This document shows, in pieces, positions 20,841 to 30,810 of a stretch of DNA of 64,000 bases. Location: assembly GCA_029247205.1 (NCBI GenBank), contig JAQWLT010000033.1, positions 1 through 64,000 on the forward strand. Reading direction: 5' to 3'. Source of the stretch: Phycisphaerales bacterium. Lineage in GTDB: Bacteria; Planctomycetota; Phycisphaerae; Phycisphaerales; SM1A02. The notes under the pieces are model-generated. The model was not told the DNA's origin, did not search any database, and saw nothing but the letters and a program-made list of their open reading frames with translations. The stretch's first letter is position 1, and each line of letters starts with the position of its first letter. Position numbers and translations under genes: made by a program.

Positions 20841-21902
20841 CTAGTCGTTCAAAATGACGACATGTTCGGGGGCGATACTGAGTTTGATTGTACTGGCGAC
20901 TGCAGCCGATTGGTCCGCATCGCCAACCTCAAGCACACGAAGTGCGGTATCTGCGCCTTCGCCACACTGCACCGTCAACAAACATCGTTCGCCAAGATAC
21001 ATGCGGTTGGTCACTTGCCCACAGATCTGGCCCTCACTGCCAACCTTGAGGGACTCGGGGCGAATTGAACAGGTGACATTGCCCGCTTCGGGCATCGCTC
21101 TTGGGACTGAGGTAGATTTCAGCACCCCAAAGGGGGTCTCCAGCACAACAAGTCCGCCTGATTGCTCGCGAATAGTGGCAGGGATGAGATTGGTATCTCC
21201 CAAAAACTGTGCCGTAAACCGTGTCTCAGGCATGGAATACAACGCTTCTGGTGTACCGAATTGTTGGATTTGCCCATCCTTCAGCAGGGCGATTCGGTCT
21301 GCCATCGAGAGCGCCTCTTCTTGGTCGTGCGTCACATACACACCTGTCAGGCCGTGATCCTTGCAAATGCGACGAATCTCACTCCGCATGGACTGGCGGA
21401 GCCTCGCATCGAGATTGCTCAGTGGTTCATCGAGGAGCACCACACTGGGCTCGACCACCAATGCCCGGGCCAAGGCGACACGCTGTTGCTGACCACCAGA
21501 GAGTTCATTGGGCCGTCGATCGCCCAGCGAGCCCATTTGAACGGCCTCAAGGGCCTCGTTGACACGGCGATCCCGCTCAGCCTTTGAGACCTTGCGGACG
21601 ACGAGCCCGTAGCCCACATTTTGTCGAACGCTCATATGGGGCCATAAGGCATAACTCTGAAACACCATGCCGGCCTGCCGCTTGTTCGCTGGCAGCCACG
21701 TCACGTCGGTCTCATCAAAGTAAAGACGCCCCTCAGAAGGCTCCAGAAAGCCTGCGAGCATACGTAAAAGCGTCGTCTTGCCACAGCCAGAGGGCCCGAG
21801 CAAGAAGAACAACTCCCCAGATTCGATCGTTAAATCGATACCACGCACGGCGGTCACCTTGCCGTAGCGTTTCACCAAACCATCCATGCGTATCTTGGTC
21901 AT
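20841..21902 (-). CDS. ABC transporter ATP-binding protein (MalK/PotA/FbpC-like, TOBE-type C-terminus)
   Basis: LLGPSGCGKTTLLRMLAGF, LSGGQQQRVALARAL, VVLLDEPLSNLDA. Confidence 0.94.
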   Translation of the reverse strand: MTKIRMDGLVKRYGKVTAVRGIDLTIESGELFFLLGPSGCGKTTLLRMLAGFLEPSEGRLYFDETDVTWLPANKRQAGMVFQSYALWPHMSVRQNVGYGLVVRKVSKAERDRRVNEALEAVQMGSLGDRRPNELSGGQQQRVALARALVVEPSVVLLDEPLSNLDARLRQSMRSEIRRICKDHGLTGVYVTHDQEEALSMADRIALLKDGQIQQFGTPEALYSMPETRFTAQFLGDTNLIPATIREQSGGLVVLETPFGVLKSTSVPRAMPEAGNVTCSIRPESLKVGSEGQICGQVTNRMYLGERCLLTVQCGEGADTALRVLEVGDADQSAAVASTIKLSIAPEHVVILND

Positions 21903-22015
21903 GCGTGGGGGAGAGGATACGTTGTTTCACCGTAATTGTCGCACAGCCAGGCCGAGGCGAGATCGGGCCAGAAACTGGAAAGCAAGTTGCAGATCGGTCG
22001 ATAGCATGGCTAGCC

Positions 22016-22375
22016 ATGGCATCAGATGCAATACATGTTGATCAGCTCCGCACTTGGCGGGTGCGTCCGGCTCGAACAAAGTCAATGAGCGATCTGATGC
22101 CTGATATGCAACGGCAGTTCCGACGAACCAAGCGGCAGGTCGGCGCCTTTGCCGATGCATGGAACGAATGCGTTCCGTCGGAACTGCGGGACCATTGCCG
22201 TGTCGAAACAGTACGTGGTGGACGAGCGCGGGTAACAGCCGGATCATCGGCTATTGCATTTCAACTCGATCGCGCACTGCGAAGTGGTTTGCTTCGAACG
22301 CTGCGTGCTACATGCAGCATTGCCATCACACGCGTTGATGTGCGTGTTGGAACTGTGCAAACACAGCAAGGCTAG
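22016..22375 (+). CDS. DciA-like (DUF721) protein, 119 aa
   Basis: WNECVPSELRDHCRVETVRGGRARVTAGSSAIAFQLDRALRSGLLRTLR matches the DUF721 pattern; start reassigned within ORF 21584..22375. Confidence 0.72.
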   Translation: MASDAIHVDQLRTWRVRPARTKSMSDLMPDMQRQFRRTKRQVGAFADAWNECVPSELRDHCRVETVRGGRARVTAGSSAIAFQLDRALRSGLLRTLRATCSIAITRVDVRVGTVQTQQG

Positions 22376-22393
22376 TCGCCACAACTACTCTGC

Positions 22394-22774
22394 TTAAATA
22401 GACCGCAATGCTTCAGGGACTTCGCGAGGCGTTCCGTCTCGTGAGAGGCACGCAAGCACGGTTCGAGCGGTTGTCAGCAATTCATCTTTGCAACGTAGCT
22501 CATAGCGATGCTCGATCTTCACGTGCCCGCATGACACCAGTGTCGTTGTCAATTGCAATTCGTCGTCATAGCGTGCGGGACGCTTGTACTTCACTTCAAG
22601 CGTGACAACAGCGAGCAATACTCCATCGCGTTCAAGTTGCGCATACTCGATGCCGCTTGAACGCAACAACTCGGTACGGCCCATTTCAAACCAGACTGGA
22701 TATACAGTGTGATGCGCCACACCCATAGGGTCGCATTCGACATAGCGCACGCGAATGGTGGTCGTCTCAGTCAT
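22394..22774 (-). CDS. Acyl-CoA thioesterase (YbgC/4HBT hot-dog family)
   Basis: RVRYVECDPMGVAHHTVYPVWFEMGRTELLRSSG. Confidence 0.9.
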   Translation of the reverse strand: MTETTTIRVRYVECDPMGVAHHTVYPVWFEMGRTELLRSSGIEYAQLERDGVLLAVVTLEVKYKRPARYDDELQLTTTLVSCGHVKIEHRYELRCKDELLTTARTVLACLSRDGTPREVPEALRSI

Positions 22775-23381
22775 CATGTGATCGGATCCCATTGCTCGCA
22801 ATAAATGGCAACAACTCGCACACCGCCGCTGCCACTACCATGGCCAACCAGATGATCCCAATCAGAAGCGTCGTGCCGGCCAACACGTACACGACGACTC
22901 TCGCCGCCAAGCCAGCGGGCCACTCAGCAAGATTAACCTTGTCAGCAATATCTAATAACAGCACAGCGAGCAAGACAGATAGGCCGCTCACCACCCAAGG
23001 TGTTGCGCGACGAATCATTACGCCTTTGGTCGCATAGGCACGGATTGATTCCGCTGGTCGCGTCTGAATACGGGCTTCGGCTCTGGACTGACGCTGTGCA
23101 CGGGCCTCTGCATCCTTTTTATCCCGCAGCATGATGGCCTGCTGCTTGGCCGCATCCTTTGCATCCTGCCTGGTGGCCGCTTCACGCAGTCGCGAGGCCA
23201 TATCCCGCTTCCACTCGGCGCGTTCCCGTGTTGCCGGAACATTCAGTACAGCGGCGCACCCGGGACAGTTCGTATCGGTGCCCGCTTCCAGAAGCGAGGC
23301 GCTCAGTGTCTCGTGACATGCATCGCACCGAAACACAACTTCAGGATGGTCCCCGTGCAAGCCCTTGACCTTGTATTTCAT
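22767..23381 (-). CDS. Zinc-ribbon protein with two C-terminal TM helices
   Basis: FRCDACHETLSASLLEAGTDTNCPGCAAVL plus charged helix and two hydrophobic segments. Confidence 0.7.
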   Translation of the reverse strand: MKYKVKGLHGDHPEVVFRCDACHETLSASLLEAGTDTNCPGCAAVLNVPATRERAEWKRDMASRLREAATRQDAKDAAKQQAIMLRDKKDAEARAQRQSRAEARIQTRPAESIRAYATKGVMIRRATPWVVSGLSVLLAVLLLDIADKVNLAEWPAGLAARVVVYVLAGTTLLIGIIWLAMVVAAAVCELLPFIASNGIRSHDD

Positions 23382-23423
23382 GCTGTACCTCCTTAAGGGC
23401 ATTGCCCGACTGAGGCATGCACT

Positions 23424-24740
23424 CTACTTTCCGACGCAGAACCCGGCAAAGACTAAGCCGAGCACATCATCCGGTGGGATTTCGCCCGTAATCGCGCCGA
23501 GATCATTGAGTCCCGCTCGCAAGAGGGCAGCCACTTCCGCGGGACGTGTGAGACCACTCTCTGCACGGTCGCCCGATGCAATGCCCACAGCATCAAGCAT
23601 GCACTGACGAGCTCCCTGGGCCAAGCCCTGCTGCCGATGCGTCAGACTCAAGTGCCCACGCGATGCACGCCGGCCTTGGATCGCTGCTGCAATGACGGTG
23701 GCGAGGCGTGAAACGTCGCCAGTATCGAAAGCGCAAACTCGCACATCTGAACCCGCATCGCTGGGAGCAAGGTCTCGCTTGGTTTGCACAAATAACACGC
23801 GATCGCCCAAGAGCGTGCTGTCCCGTGCAACTGGATCGCACCACAGCACGATGTCAGCCTCATGCTGCGCATCTTCGGCAGCAGCCGAGACGATATCTCC
23901 ATCATCGCCTGGCGTATCGACCAGCAGAACATCTTGGCCACCAATACACCCACGCTCGACAATTGCATCCCGCGTCGTTCCCGCCGCATCGTGCGTCACC
24001 ACACGCTTGCGGCCAAGTAGTGCATTGAAGAGGGTTGACTTGCCTGCATTGGCGGGACCTCGCAGAACGACACGACATCGTCCGTCAACAGGCTCGCCGC
24101 CTCCATGTGACTCAACCGCACTCTGAAGTTTTGAAGACATCAAGTCAAGCCGCGACCGCAAATGGCCACTCGAAATTGCAACCACATCTTCTTCATCTGC
24201 AAAGTCAATGCCTGCTTCAACCAGTGCCAACACCTGGGCAAGCCCAGTGGAAATTGGCGTAATAAGCCGATTAGTTCCGCCGAGAAAGGCGTGGCGGGCT
24301 GCATCGAGTTCGACATCGGACTCGGCTGCAATCAAGGCAGCTACACCCTCGGCACGGTCCAGTGACATGCGGCCGTGGTACCAGGCCCGGTAAGTGAACT
24401 CACCTGGGTTCGCGTGCCGAACTGAAAGACCTCGGGTGATGCCTGACTCAATCACAGCATCGATAATCTGCGCAAGCAGCAATGGGTTGCCCGCAGTCTG
24501 CATCTCAACCGTATCTTCGCTGGTATACGAGTTTGGTGATGGCATTTGAAGAAGCAGCACCGGGAGATCACGCTCGCCAATACAGAACCTCGCACTGACA
24601 ACGCCGCGAACAGAGAGATCAACATCAGCAAGGTGGGGGGCCAAGAGTGCGGCACACTCAGGGCCACTGACACGAATCAGCCCACGTGCCGACCGACCGG
24701 GCGGAGACGAAATGGCAATGATCGTGCTTGTGATGTCCAT
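23424..24740 (-). CDS. mnmE: tRNA modification GTPase MnmE
   Basis: TIIAISSPPGRSARGLIRVSGP, LRGPANAGKSTLFNALLG, C-terminal FAGFCVGK. Confidence 0.95.
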   Translation of the reverse strand: MDITSTIIAISSPPGRSARGLIRVSGPECAALLAPHLADVDLSVRGVVSARFCIGERDLPVLLLQMPSPNSYTSEDTVEMQTAGNPLLLAQIIDAVIESGITRGLSVRHANPGEFTYRAWYHGRMSLDRAEGVAALIAAESDVELDAARHAFLGGTNRLITPISTGLAQVLALVEAGIDFADEEDVVAISSGHLRSRLDLMSSKLQSAVESHGGGEPVDGRCRVVLRGPANAGKSTLFNALLGRKRVVTHDAAGTTRDAIVERGCIGGQDVLLVDTPGDDGDIVSAAAEDAQHEADIVLWCDPVARDSTLLGDRVLFVQTKRDLAPSDAGSDVRVCAFDTGDVSRLATVIAAAIQGRRASRGHLSLTHRQQGLAQGARQCMLDAVGIASGDRAESGLTRPAEVAALLRAGLNDLGAITGEIPPDDVLGLVFAGFCVGK

Positions 24741-24770
24741 GCAAAGCCACTCAACTCAAAGAATACGAAC

Positions 24771-27068
24771 CTACTTTCGCTTCTTGAAGCTCGTCTCGGA
24801 TCCGCGAGAATTCCCCTGCTTCTGCTTACGACGTTCCATCATCTTGGCATAGGCACGGGCCTTTGGGTCCTTCGCAACCTTGGCTGCAGTCTTCGCAGGT
24901 TTAATGAGATCATCGAGATCCATCGCATCAACCTGTTTGCGGATATGCCGGCTCTCTAAAATTCCGATGCTGCTCGAAGTCAAAATATAGAGCGTCAATC
25001 CGGAAGGCGCGCTGTACAACATGAGTGGGAAGAGCACCACCATCATCACTCGCATGATCTTCTGCTGTGTTTCCTGCTCTGCTGACATGCTCGTCTTTGG
25101 CGTCATGTACTTCTGCTGAAAGAAGAAGATGACACCCATCAGCAGTGGCAACAAGTTGCCACCCGTAACATTCCACATGAAGAACTTAAATGGCTCCGCG
25201 GCTTCCCAAAAGAAATGGTCAGGCGAGGCGAGGTCTGCCAAGAAAGGCCAGCCACCAAACTCTTGGAAGATGCCCCAGAAAGCTGGCTGCTGTCGCAAGT
25301 CGAACGAAAAATACAGCGCCGCATATAGCGCAATCCAGACCGGCATCTGCAGGAACATCGGCAGACAGCCAAGCATCTGCAGAGGATTGATCCCGTGCTC
25401 CCGGAAAAGGCGCATCTGCTCTGCCTGCATCTTCTTCTTGTCGCCACCGTACTTCTTCTGCAGCTTGTCAATCTCAGGCTTGAGCCGCTGCATCTGCTTA
25501 CCAAACTTCTGCATTCCCATCTGGCTCTTTCGCGTAATGGGATGCAAAAGTGTGCGAACGCAGATCACAAGCAGAATGATCGCGACTCCCCAGTCGAACA
25601 CCACAAAGTGATCAAAGAAGGCAAGCACTGCAAGCAAAAGATGAGCAAGCCACTGGAACGTGCAGATCGCGCAGAAACTTGACATCTGATACAGAATCAG
25701 ACCACTCATGTTGAGCGAGCGGTATGGCTCGCGGTCGGCCAGAATTGACTGCTCAAGCGGCCCTGCGTAGATGCCCATCGCCAACGATTTCTCGCCACCT
25801 GCAGGCAGCGTGGCTTCCGCGCCAGTGGCAGTCGGCCACCAGCATGTCGTCAACACCACCGGTTCATCATTGACTGTTGCGAGGTATCGCGTGATCTCGC
25901 CAACAACGCTCTCAAGCGACGCATCGCCACGACCTTCTGCGTCAAGCAGGGGATGAATAGCCATCCCGAAGTAGCGATTGGTCGAGGCGAACCAACTAAG
26001 CTCAAATCCCTCGGCAGCGGCAGTTTCGCCGGGCCATAAGACGGGATTTGCGTCTTCGTTCGTAACGTCGGTCAACTCAAGCAGCAGGCTGCCATCAGCG
26101 ACAACTCCGGCCAAGCGATCGGGATCTTGCGCGTTTCCGAGCAAATATCCAAACCGAAAGCGGCGGCGGTCCATGTAGCGACTTCGATCCGCTTCAAGAT
26201 TGGGTGGACCATATTGCGACCACCGAATGGTCAAGTCCCGACCGGAAAGATTGACGACCCGCTGGTCAAGCGTGATATCCCAGTCATTCAGAACCCACGC
26301 GCGGTCAATACGCAGAATTGGTTCGCCCGCTGCGTTCTGAACTTCGGCGGTGAACTTGCCCTTACCGGTTGCCTTCCAGCAGGCTGCAGGAACCAAGTTC
26401 AGTTCGGTGCCGCCGATTGAAATACTTCTTGCAGAGAGCAGGGGGATCGTTGCCAACTGACCGTTCGGAAGAGGCACCTGTGGTTCAGTCGCGAGTATGA
26501 ACCGCTCGTCATCAGGTGGCAGCGATAGATCGCCCGCAGCGCTCGTGCCCTGCGCTGCGAACCAGGCAGCTGCTTGACGCTTTGCCCGCACGTTCGTCCA
26601 AATATTGGCAAACGGGATCTCAACGATGCCCGCGCCTTGACGCGTGAGTTGCACTTGCATATTGGCTGCCGAGAGATCGGTCAAGCCACCAAGCATTGGT
26701 AGCGGGGGAGCCAGCGGATCTACTGTTTGGATGACAACATGCAAGCCATCGAGTAAACGATCGCCGCTGTTGGCGGTCGTAGTCGCTGCGGGCTTCGTCG
26801 CAGTTTCGATCGTTGGGGGCGGTTTCGCAACTGTCGGCTTTGCTTGCTCACTTGGCTCGGCAGCAACTGTTTCAGTTGACGTTGTTGCCGTTGTCGGGGT
26901 GGCCTCAGGGGCGATCGCCTTGGAATCGACGCCTCGCCCAGATCTCGGAGCAGTTGCAATCAGCACAACAATCAGGATGATGACCACACCAACGCCAATG
27001 GGAATCAGCCGCCGAAGTCGAGCAGAGGCGGCGGCGCGTGGATCAGAAGAACCTCTGGAATTGCCCAT
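24771..27068 (-). CDS. yidC: Membrane protein insertase YidC
   Basis: Long periplasmic domain plus VICVRTLLHPITRKSQMGMQKFGKQMQRLKPEIDKLQKKYGGDKKKMQAEQMRLFREHGINPLQMLGCLPMFLQMPVWIALY. Confidence 0.96.
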   Translation of the reverse strand: MGNSRGSSDPRAAASARLRRLIPIGVGVVIILIVVLIATAPRSGRGVDSKAIAPEATPTTATTSTETVAAEPSEQAKPTVAKPPPTIETATKPAATTTANSGDRLLDGLHVVIQTVDPLAPPLPMLGGLTDLSAANMQVQLTRQGAGIVEIPFANIWTNVRAKRQAAAWFAAQGTSAAGDLSLPPDDERFILATEPQVPLPNGQLATIPLLSARSISIGGTELNLVPAACWKATGKGKFTAEVQNAAGEPILRIDRAWVLNDWDITLDQRVVNLSGRDLTIRWSQYGPPNLEADRSRYMDRRRFRFGYLLGNAQDPDRLAGVVADGSLLLELTDVTNEDANPVLWPGETAAAEGFELSWFASTNRYFGMAIHPLLDAEGRGDASLESVVGEITRYLATVNDEPVVLTTCWWPTATGAEATLPAGGEKSLAMGIYAGPLEQSILADREPYRSLNMSGLILYQMSSFCAICTFQWLAHLLLAVLAFFDHFVVFDWGVAIILLVICVRTLLHPITRKSQMGMQKFGKQMQRLKPEIDKLQKKYGGDKKKMQAEQMRLFREHGINPLQMLGCLPMFLQMPVWIALYAALYFSFDLRQQPAFWGIFQEFGGWPFLADLASPDHFFWEAAEPFKFFMWNVTGGNLLPLLMGVIFFFQQKYMTPKTSMSAEQETQQKIMRVMMVVLFPLMLYSAPSGLTLYILTSSSIGILESRHIRKQVDAMDLDDLIKPAKTAAKVAKDPKARAYAKMMERRKQKQGNSRGSETSFKKRK

Positions 27069-27072
27069 GAAC

Positions 27073-27837
27073 TCAGCGTCCTTCGCGTAGCCGGTCACCG
27101 AGCCAATTGGTCAGTTCCGGTATGGCATAAATCTTCTTTACGACCGATTCAACGTCGTACTCAAGGCGATAGAACTTTACTTCGTTCGCCTCGGTATCAA
27201 GAATGGCGTAACTGGCGCGTGGGTCAAGATCACGAGGTTGCCCAACTGAACCAGGATTAATGATGGCTTTACCCTCGCCGTTGAGTTTCCAAGTGGCGTC
27301 GTCCATATCTTCAGTGCCCCAGAATTCTGGCTCGTCGGTAAACACACCGGGCACATGCGTATGGCCAACCAGGCACCTGCTTGGAACATGCTCGAAGATC
27401 TGCGCCATCTTGACCGGCGAGCTGATGACATCATCTGGGAAGATGTACTCGTTGATTGGTCGACGTGGTGAACCATGCACACATAGGAAGTCATCGAGCG
27501 TTGTTCGCACACGAAGTCGGCCAAGCATTTCCCACCGCGCCACAGCCTTTTCCTCATCGGCCTCAAGATCAAGCTGTGCACGCGTCCAATAAGCAGCTTG
27601 TTCAGCAGCAGCATTGAAGTTGGTGGGCTCGTACAAGGCCGCATAATCGTGATTACCCAGAAGCGACCACTCGCACCGCTCGGCCACAATATCTACGCAG
27701 GCCACAGGGTCCGGGCCATACCCAAGGATGTCACCAAGCGAAATAATACGATCAACGCTTCGGCGATCAATATCCGCAAGCACCACGCTGAGTGCTTCGA
27801 GGTTGCCGTGAATGTCGCTAACCAGTGCGGTGCGCAC
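27073..27837 (-). CDS. Metallophosphoesterase (YfcE/MJ0936-like), GTG start proposed
   Basis: RTALVSDIHGNLEAL, SLGDILGYGPDP, LLGNHDYA, VGHTHVPG. Confidence 0.92.
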   Translation of the reverse strand: MRTALVSDIHGNLEALSVVLADIDRRSVDRIISLGDILGYGPDPVACVDIVAERCEWSLLGNHDYAALYEPTNFNAAAEQAAYWTRAQLDLEADEEKAVARWEMLGRLRVRTTLDDFLCVHGSPRRPINEYIFPDDVISSPVKMAQIFEHVPSRCLVGHTHVPGVFTDEPEFWGTEDMDDATWKLNGEGKAIINPGSVGQPRDLDPRASYAILDTEANEVKFYRLEYDVESVVKKIYAIPELTNWLGDRLREGR

Positions 27838-28073
27838 GTGATGTCCTGTCACTGAGGGTGTTGGCGTAGATCGGGAATCGTACGGGTCCGGCCGCAGGGC
27901 CGTCAAGGTGTGGGGTCCCTTTGAAGAGGTTCTAGGGGAAGTCGGTTACTCGGTTTCTGCAAACATCACATTTGGATGGTTCACATCCTGGGCCACATCT
28001 TGCAGGAGCCGGGTAGGATGCCCCTTTTTAGTGGGCATACCGCCCAATTTGCCTCAATACTTGGAGTCCTACC

Positions 28074-29549
28074 ATGGCATCGGAAAAACACTTTGATCTT
28101 GTCGTCATCGGTAGTGGGCCCGGCGGATATGTGGGCGCCATTCGAGCCGCACAACTTGGCATGAAGACCGCCATCGTCGACCGTAATAAGCTTGGAGGCG
28201 TCTGTCTGAACTGGGGTTGTATCCCAAGCAAGGCTCTTCTGCACAACGCCGAATTATGGTCCGAGGCCGTGACAAACGGCCAAGAGTGGGGCATCCACTT
28301 CGAGGGCGTCACACAGAATTGGTCAACCATCATCGATCGAAGCCGAGGGGTGGCCAGCAAGCTCAATGCAGGCGTTGGCTATCTGATGAAAAAGAATGGA
28401 ATTACACACTTTGAAGGCCATGCCTCCATCACCGCGGGGCGGACAGGCGATCAGCCCTGCTCAATCGACTTGCTCAAGGCCGACAGCGACTATTACCACG
28501 GCACCGGCGAAGGGGTCATCGACCACATCACTGCTGACCGAATCATGGTCGCCACAGGTGCGGCCCCCCGAGCATTGCCCTTCGCTCCCTTTGACCACGA
28601 TCGCATTCTCAGTTCGCAAGATGCAATGGTGATGCCAGAACGTCCCGAGCGGCTCATCATCGTCGGAAGTGGCGCCATCGGTATGGAGTTCGCCTACTTC
28701 TTCAATGCGATGGGCACGGACGTAACCGTCATTGAAATGCTCGACCGGATCCTTCCAGTCGAAGACGCTGAGGTCTCGAAGGAGGCGCTCAAAATCTTCA
28801 AGAAGCAGGGCATCGCCTTCAAGCCCGGTCATATGACAACTGCCATCGACCGCACCGATTCCGGTGTATCTGTCACCATTGCCAACGCCAAGGATGAAAC
28901 CAAGACAGAAGTACTCGAGGGCGACGCCGTACTCGTAGCGGTTGGAGTCAGCGGGCGCTTTGACGGTCTATTCGCTGATGGTGTAGACATCGACATCGAT
29001 CGCGGCCACATCAAAGTGCCTTACCAAGATGTTGATGAACCGACCTATGAAACATCATTACCTGGTGTCTATGCAATTGGGGACGTCATCGGTCCACCGT
29101 GGTTAGCACATGTCGCGGGCGAAGAAGCGGTGACGTGCGTCGAGCGTATGGCGGGACACCACACACTCGGCGTCGACTACAACTCGATTCCAGGATGTAC
29201 TTATACGAGCCCACAAATTGCTTCGATCGGTTTGACTGAAGAAGCAGCCAAGGAAGCTGGCCACACGGTGAAAATCGGGAAGTACCCATTAACGGCACTT
29301 GGAAAGGCAATTGCGACCGGAGCTGCCGAAGGGTTTGTCAAAATTGTTGCGTCTGAGCCGTATGGCGAAATTCTTGGTGCCCACATCATTGGCAAAGATG
29401 CCAGTGAACTCATTCATGAGTTCTGCCTTGCCATCCGTCTGGAAGCAACAGCCGAGGACATCATCTCAACCATGCACGCCCACCCAACCATGGCTGAGTC
29501 AATTCATGAAGCAGCCCTTGGCGTTGATGGCCGCGTGATCAATGCGTAG
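28074..29549 (+). CDS. lpdA: Dihydrolipoyl dehydrogenase
   Basis: DLVVIGSGPGGYVGAIRAAQLG, GGVCLNWGCIPSKALL, HAHPTMAES. Confidence 0.95.
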   Translation: MASEKHFDLVVIGSGPGGYVGAIRAAQLGMKTAIVDRNKLGGVCLNWGCIPSKALLHNAELWSEAVTNGQEWGIHFEGVTQNWSTIIDRSRGVASKLNAGVGYLMKKNGITHFEGHASITAGRTGDQPCSIDLLKADSDYYHGTGEGVIDHITADRIMVATGAAPRALPFAPFDHDRILSSQDAMVMPERPERLIIVGSGAIGMEFAYFFNAMGTDVTVIEMLDRILPVEDAEVSKEALKIFKKQGIAFKPGHMTTAIDRTDSGVSVTIANAKDETKTEVLEGDAVLVAVGVSGRFDGLFADGVDIDIDRGHIKVPYQDVDEPTYETSLPGVYAIGDVIGPPWLAHVAGEEAVTCVERMAGHHTLGVDYNSIPGCTYTSPQIASIGLTEEAAKEAGHTVKIGKYPLTALGKAIATGAAEGFVKIVASEPYGEILGAHIIGKDASELIHEFCLAIRLEATAEDIISTMHAHPTMAESIHEAALGVDGRVINA

Positions 29550-29564
29550 CGTCGCAGTCAAGAG

Positions 29565-30794
29565 CTAGGCGGACGGTTGAGGCAGCAGACGAGCGGTCAC
29601 GACAGGCTGAAGTGGCCATGCGTCAGCGACTTCACGAAGGTCTTCAATACTGACCGCATTGATCCGTTCAAGTTCATCTTCCAGCGGCACGTGGTGACCA
29701 AGCGTCGTGAGCATGCGACCGAGCCGTTGCATTCGACCTGCAGGCAACTCAGCGTGCACGGTGATACCGGTTCTGGTTATTGAGCGGGCCATCGCAAGAT
29801 CTTCCTCGGTCAGTGAGTCCGTCAATGCATCGTGCGTTTGCCGCATCATCGACTCGACGACGTCGGCCTGATCAGGTGGGCAGACCGCCCACGAAACGAA
29901 CTGCCCACACCGATCGTGTGCCTCATACTCACAATAAGCCTCTTCGGCATGCCCTGGATCAACCATTGCCCAGTGCAGGCGCGAGCCATCGCCGCGGCCA
30001 AGAATCCAGGCCAAGATTCCAGCTGCATGACGACGAACATCTTGGATTGCCGGGGCAGGTGCGATACCAAGTACATAGGCCGCTTGAACTCGATCACTGT
30101 GTTCAGAAAAATCTTGTTCGGAATGGGTGAGCTCATGGCTACTGCGGTCGGCTCCTGTTGCCTCCCAGTCTCCGCACCACGCATGCACCGACTCGGTGAT
30201 GGAGTCGAAGTCAATATTTCCGGCAAGGGATAACACGATGTTGTCGGCGCCGAACCGGGACCTATGCCAATTCTGCATCACGTCTCGACTGATCGCCCGG
30301 ACAGTCTCTTTCGTTCCAAGGACACGATGCCCCATTGGGTGTTCGCCAAAATAAGCTGATGACGCCGCCTCCCACAACTGCCAGAAAGGCTGGTCTTCGT
30401 ACATCGCAATTTCTTCAACCACGACCTCGGCTTCGTCAGCAATGTCATTGGCGCGCAACGCGGGACGCATAATGTCAGCGAGAATCTCCAGTGCAGGCGC
30501 CATCGCATTGGGCAAGCTATGCACGTGAAAGGCCGTGACCTCGTGTGATGTCCACGCATTGTGATTCACCCCAAGCGCATCAAACGACCGGTCGATTTCC
30601 TCGCCGTCCCGTGATTCAGTGCCCTTGAAAACCATGTGCTCAAGAAAGTGGCTGATTCCCATGAGGTCACGTGGCTCATCCCGGGCACCACTTCGAACAA
30701 AGAATCCGGCCGCAGATGATGCTGCCTGGGGATCGATTTCGGCCGCAATTCGAAGGCCATTTGGGAGTGTTTGTTCGCGATACTGGACAGGCAT
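29565..30794 (-). CDS. M16-family zinc peptidase (HFLEH motif)
   Basis: LPNGLRIAAEIDPQAASSAAGFFVRSGARDEP, MGISHFLEHMVFKGT; start at MPVQYREQT. Confidence 0.93.
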   Translation of the reverse strand: MPVQYREQTLPNGLRIAAEIDPQAASSAAGFFVRSGARDEPRDLMGISHFLEHMVFKGTESRDGEEIDRSFDALGVNHNAWTSHEVTAFHVHSLPNAMAPALEILADIMRPALRANDIADEAEVVVEEIAMYEDQPFWQLWEAASSAYFGEHPMGHRVLGTKETVRAISRDVMQNWHRSRFGADNIVLSLAGNIDFDSITESVHAWCGDWEATGADRSSHELTHSEQDFSEHSDRVQAAYVLGIAPAPAIQDVRRHAAGILAWILGRGDGSRLHWAMVDPGHAEEAYCEYEAHDRCGQFVSWAVCPPDQADVVESMMRQTHDALTDSLTEEDLAMARSITRTGITVHAELPAGRMQRLGRMLTTLGHHVPLEDELERINAVSIEDLREVADAWPLQPVVTARLLPQPSA

Positions 30795-30810
30795 CGCCGC
30801 AGCATACCGC

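Noticed and set aside
30515-30535. TGCACGTGAAAGG resembling a parS half-site in the M16 peptidase gene
   Set aside because: Only one half matches; coding sequence explains it
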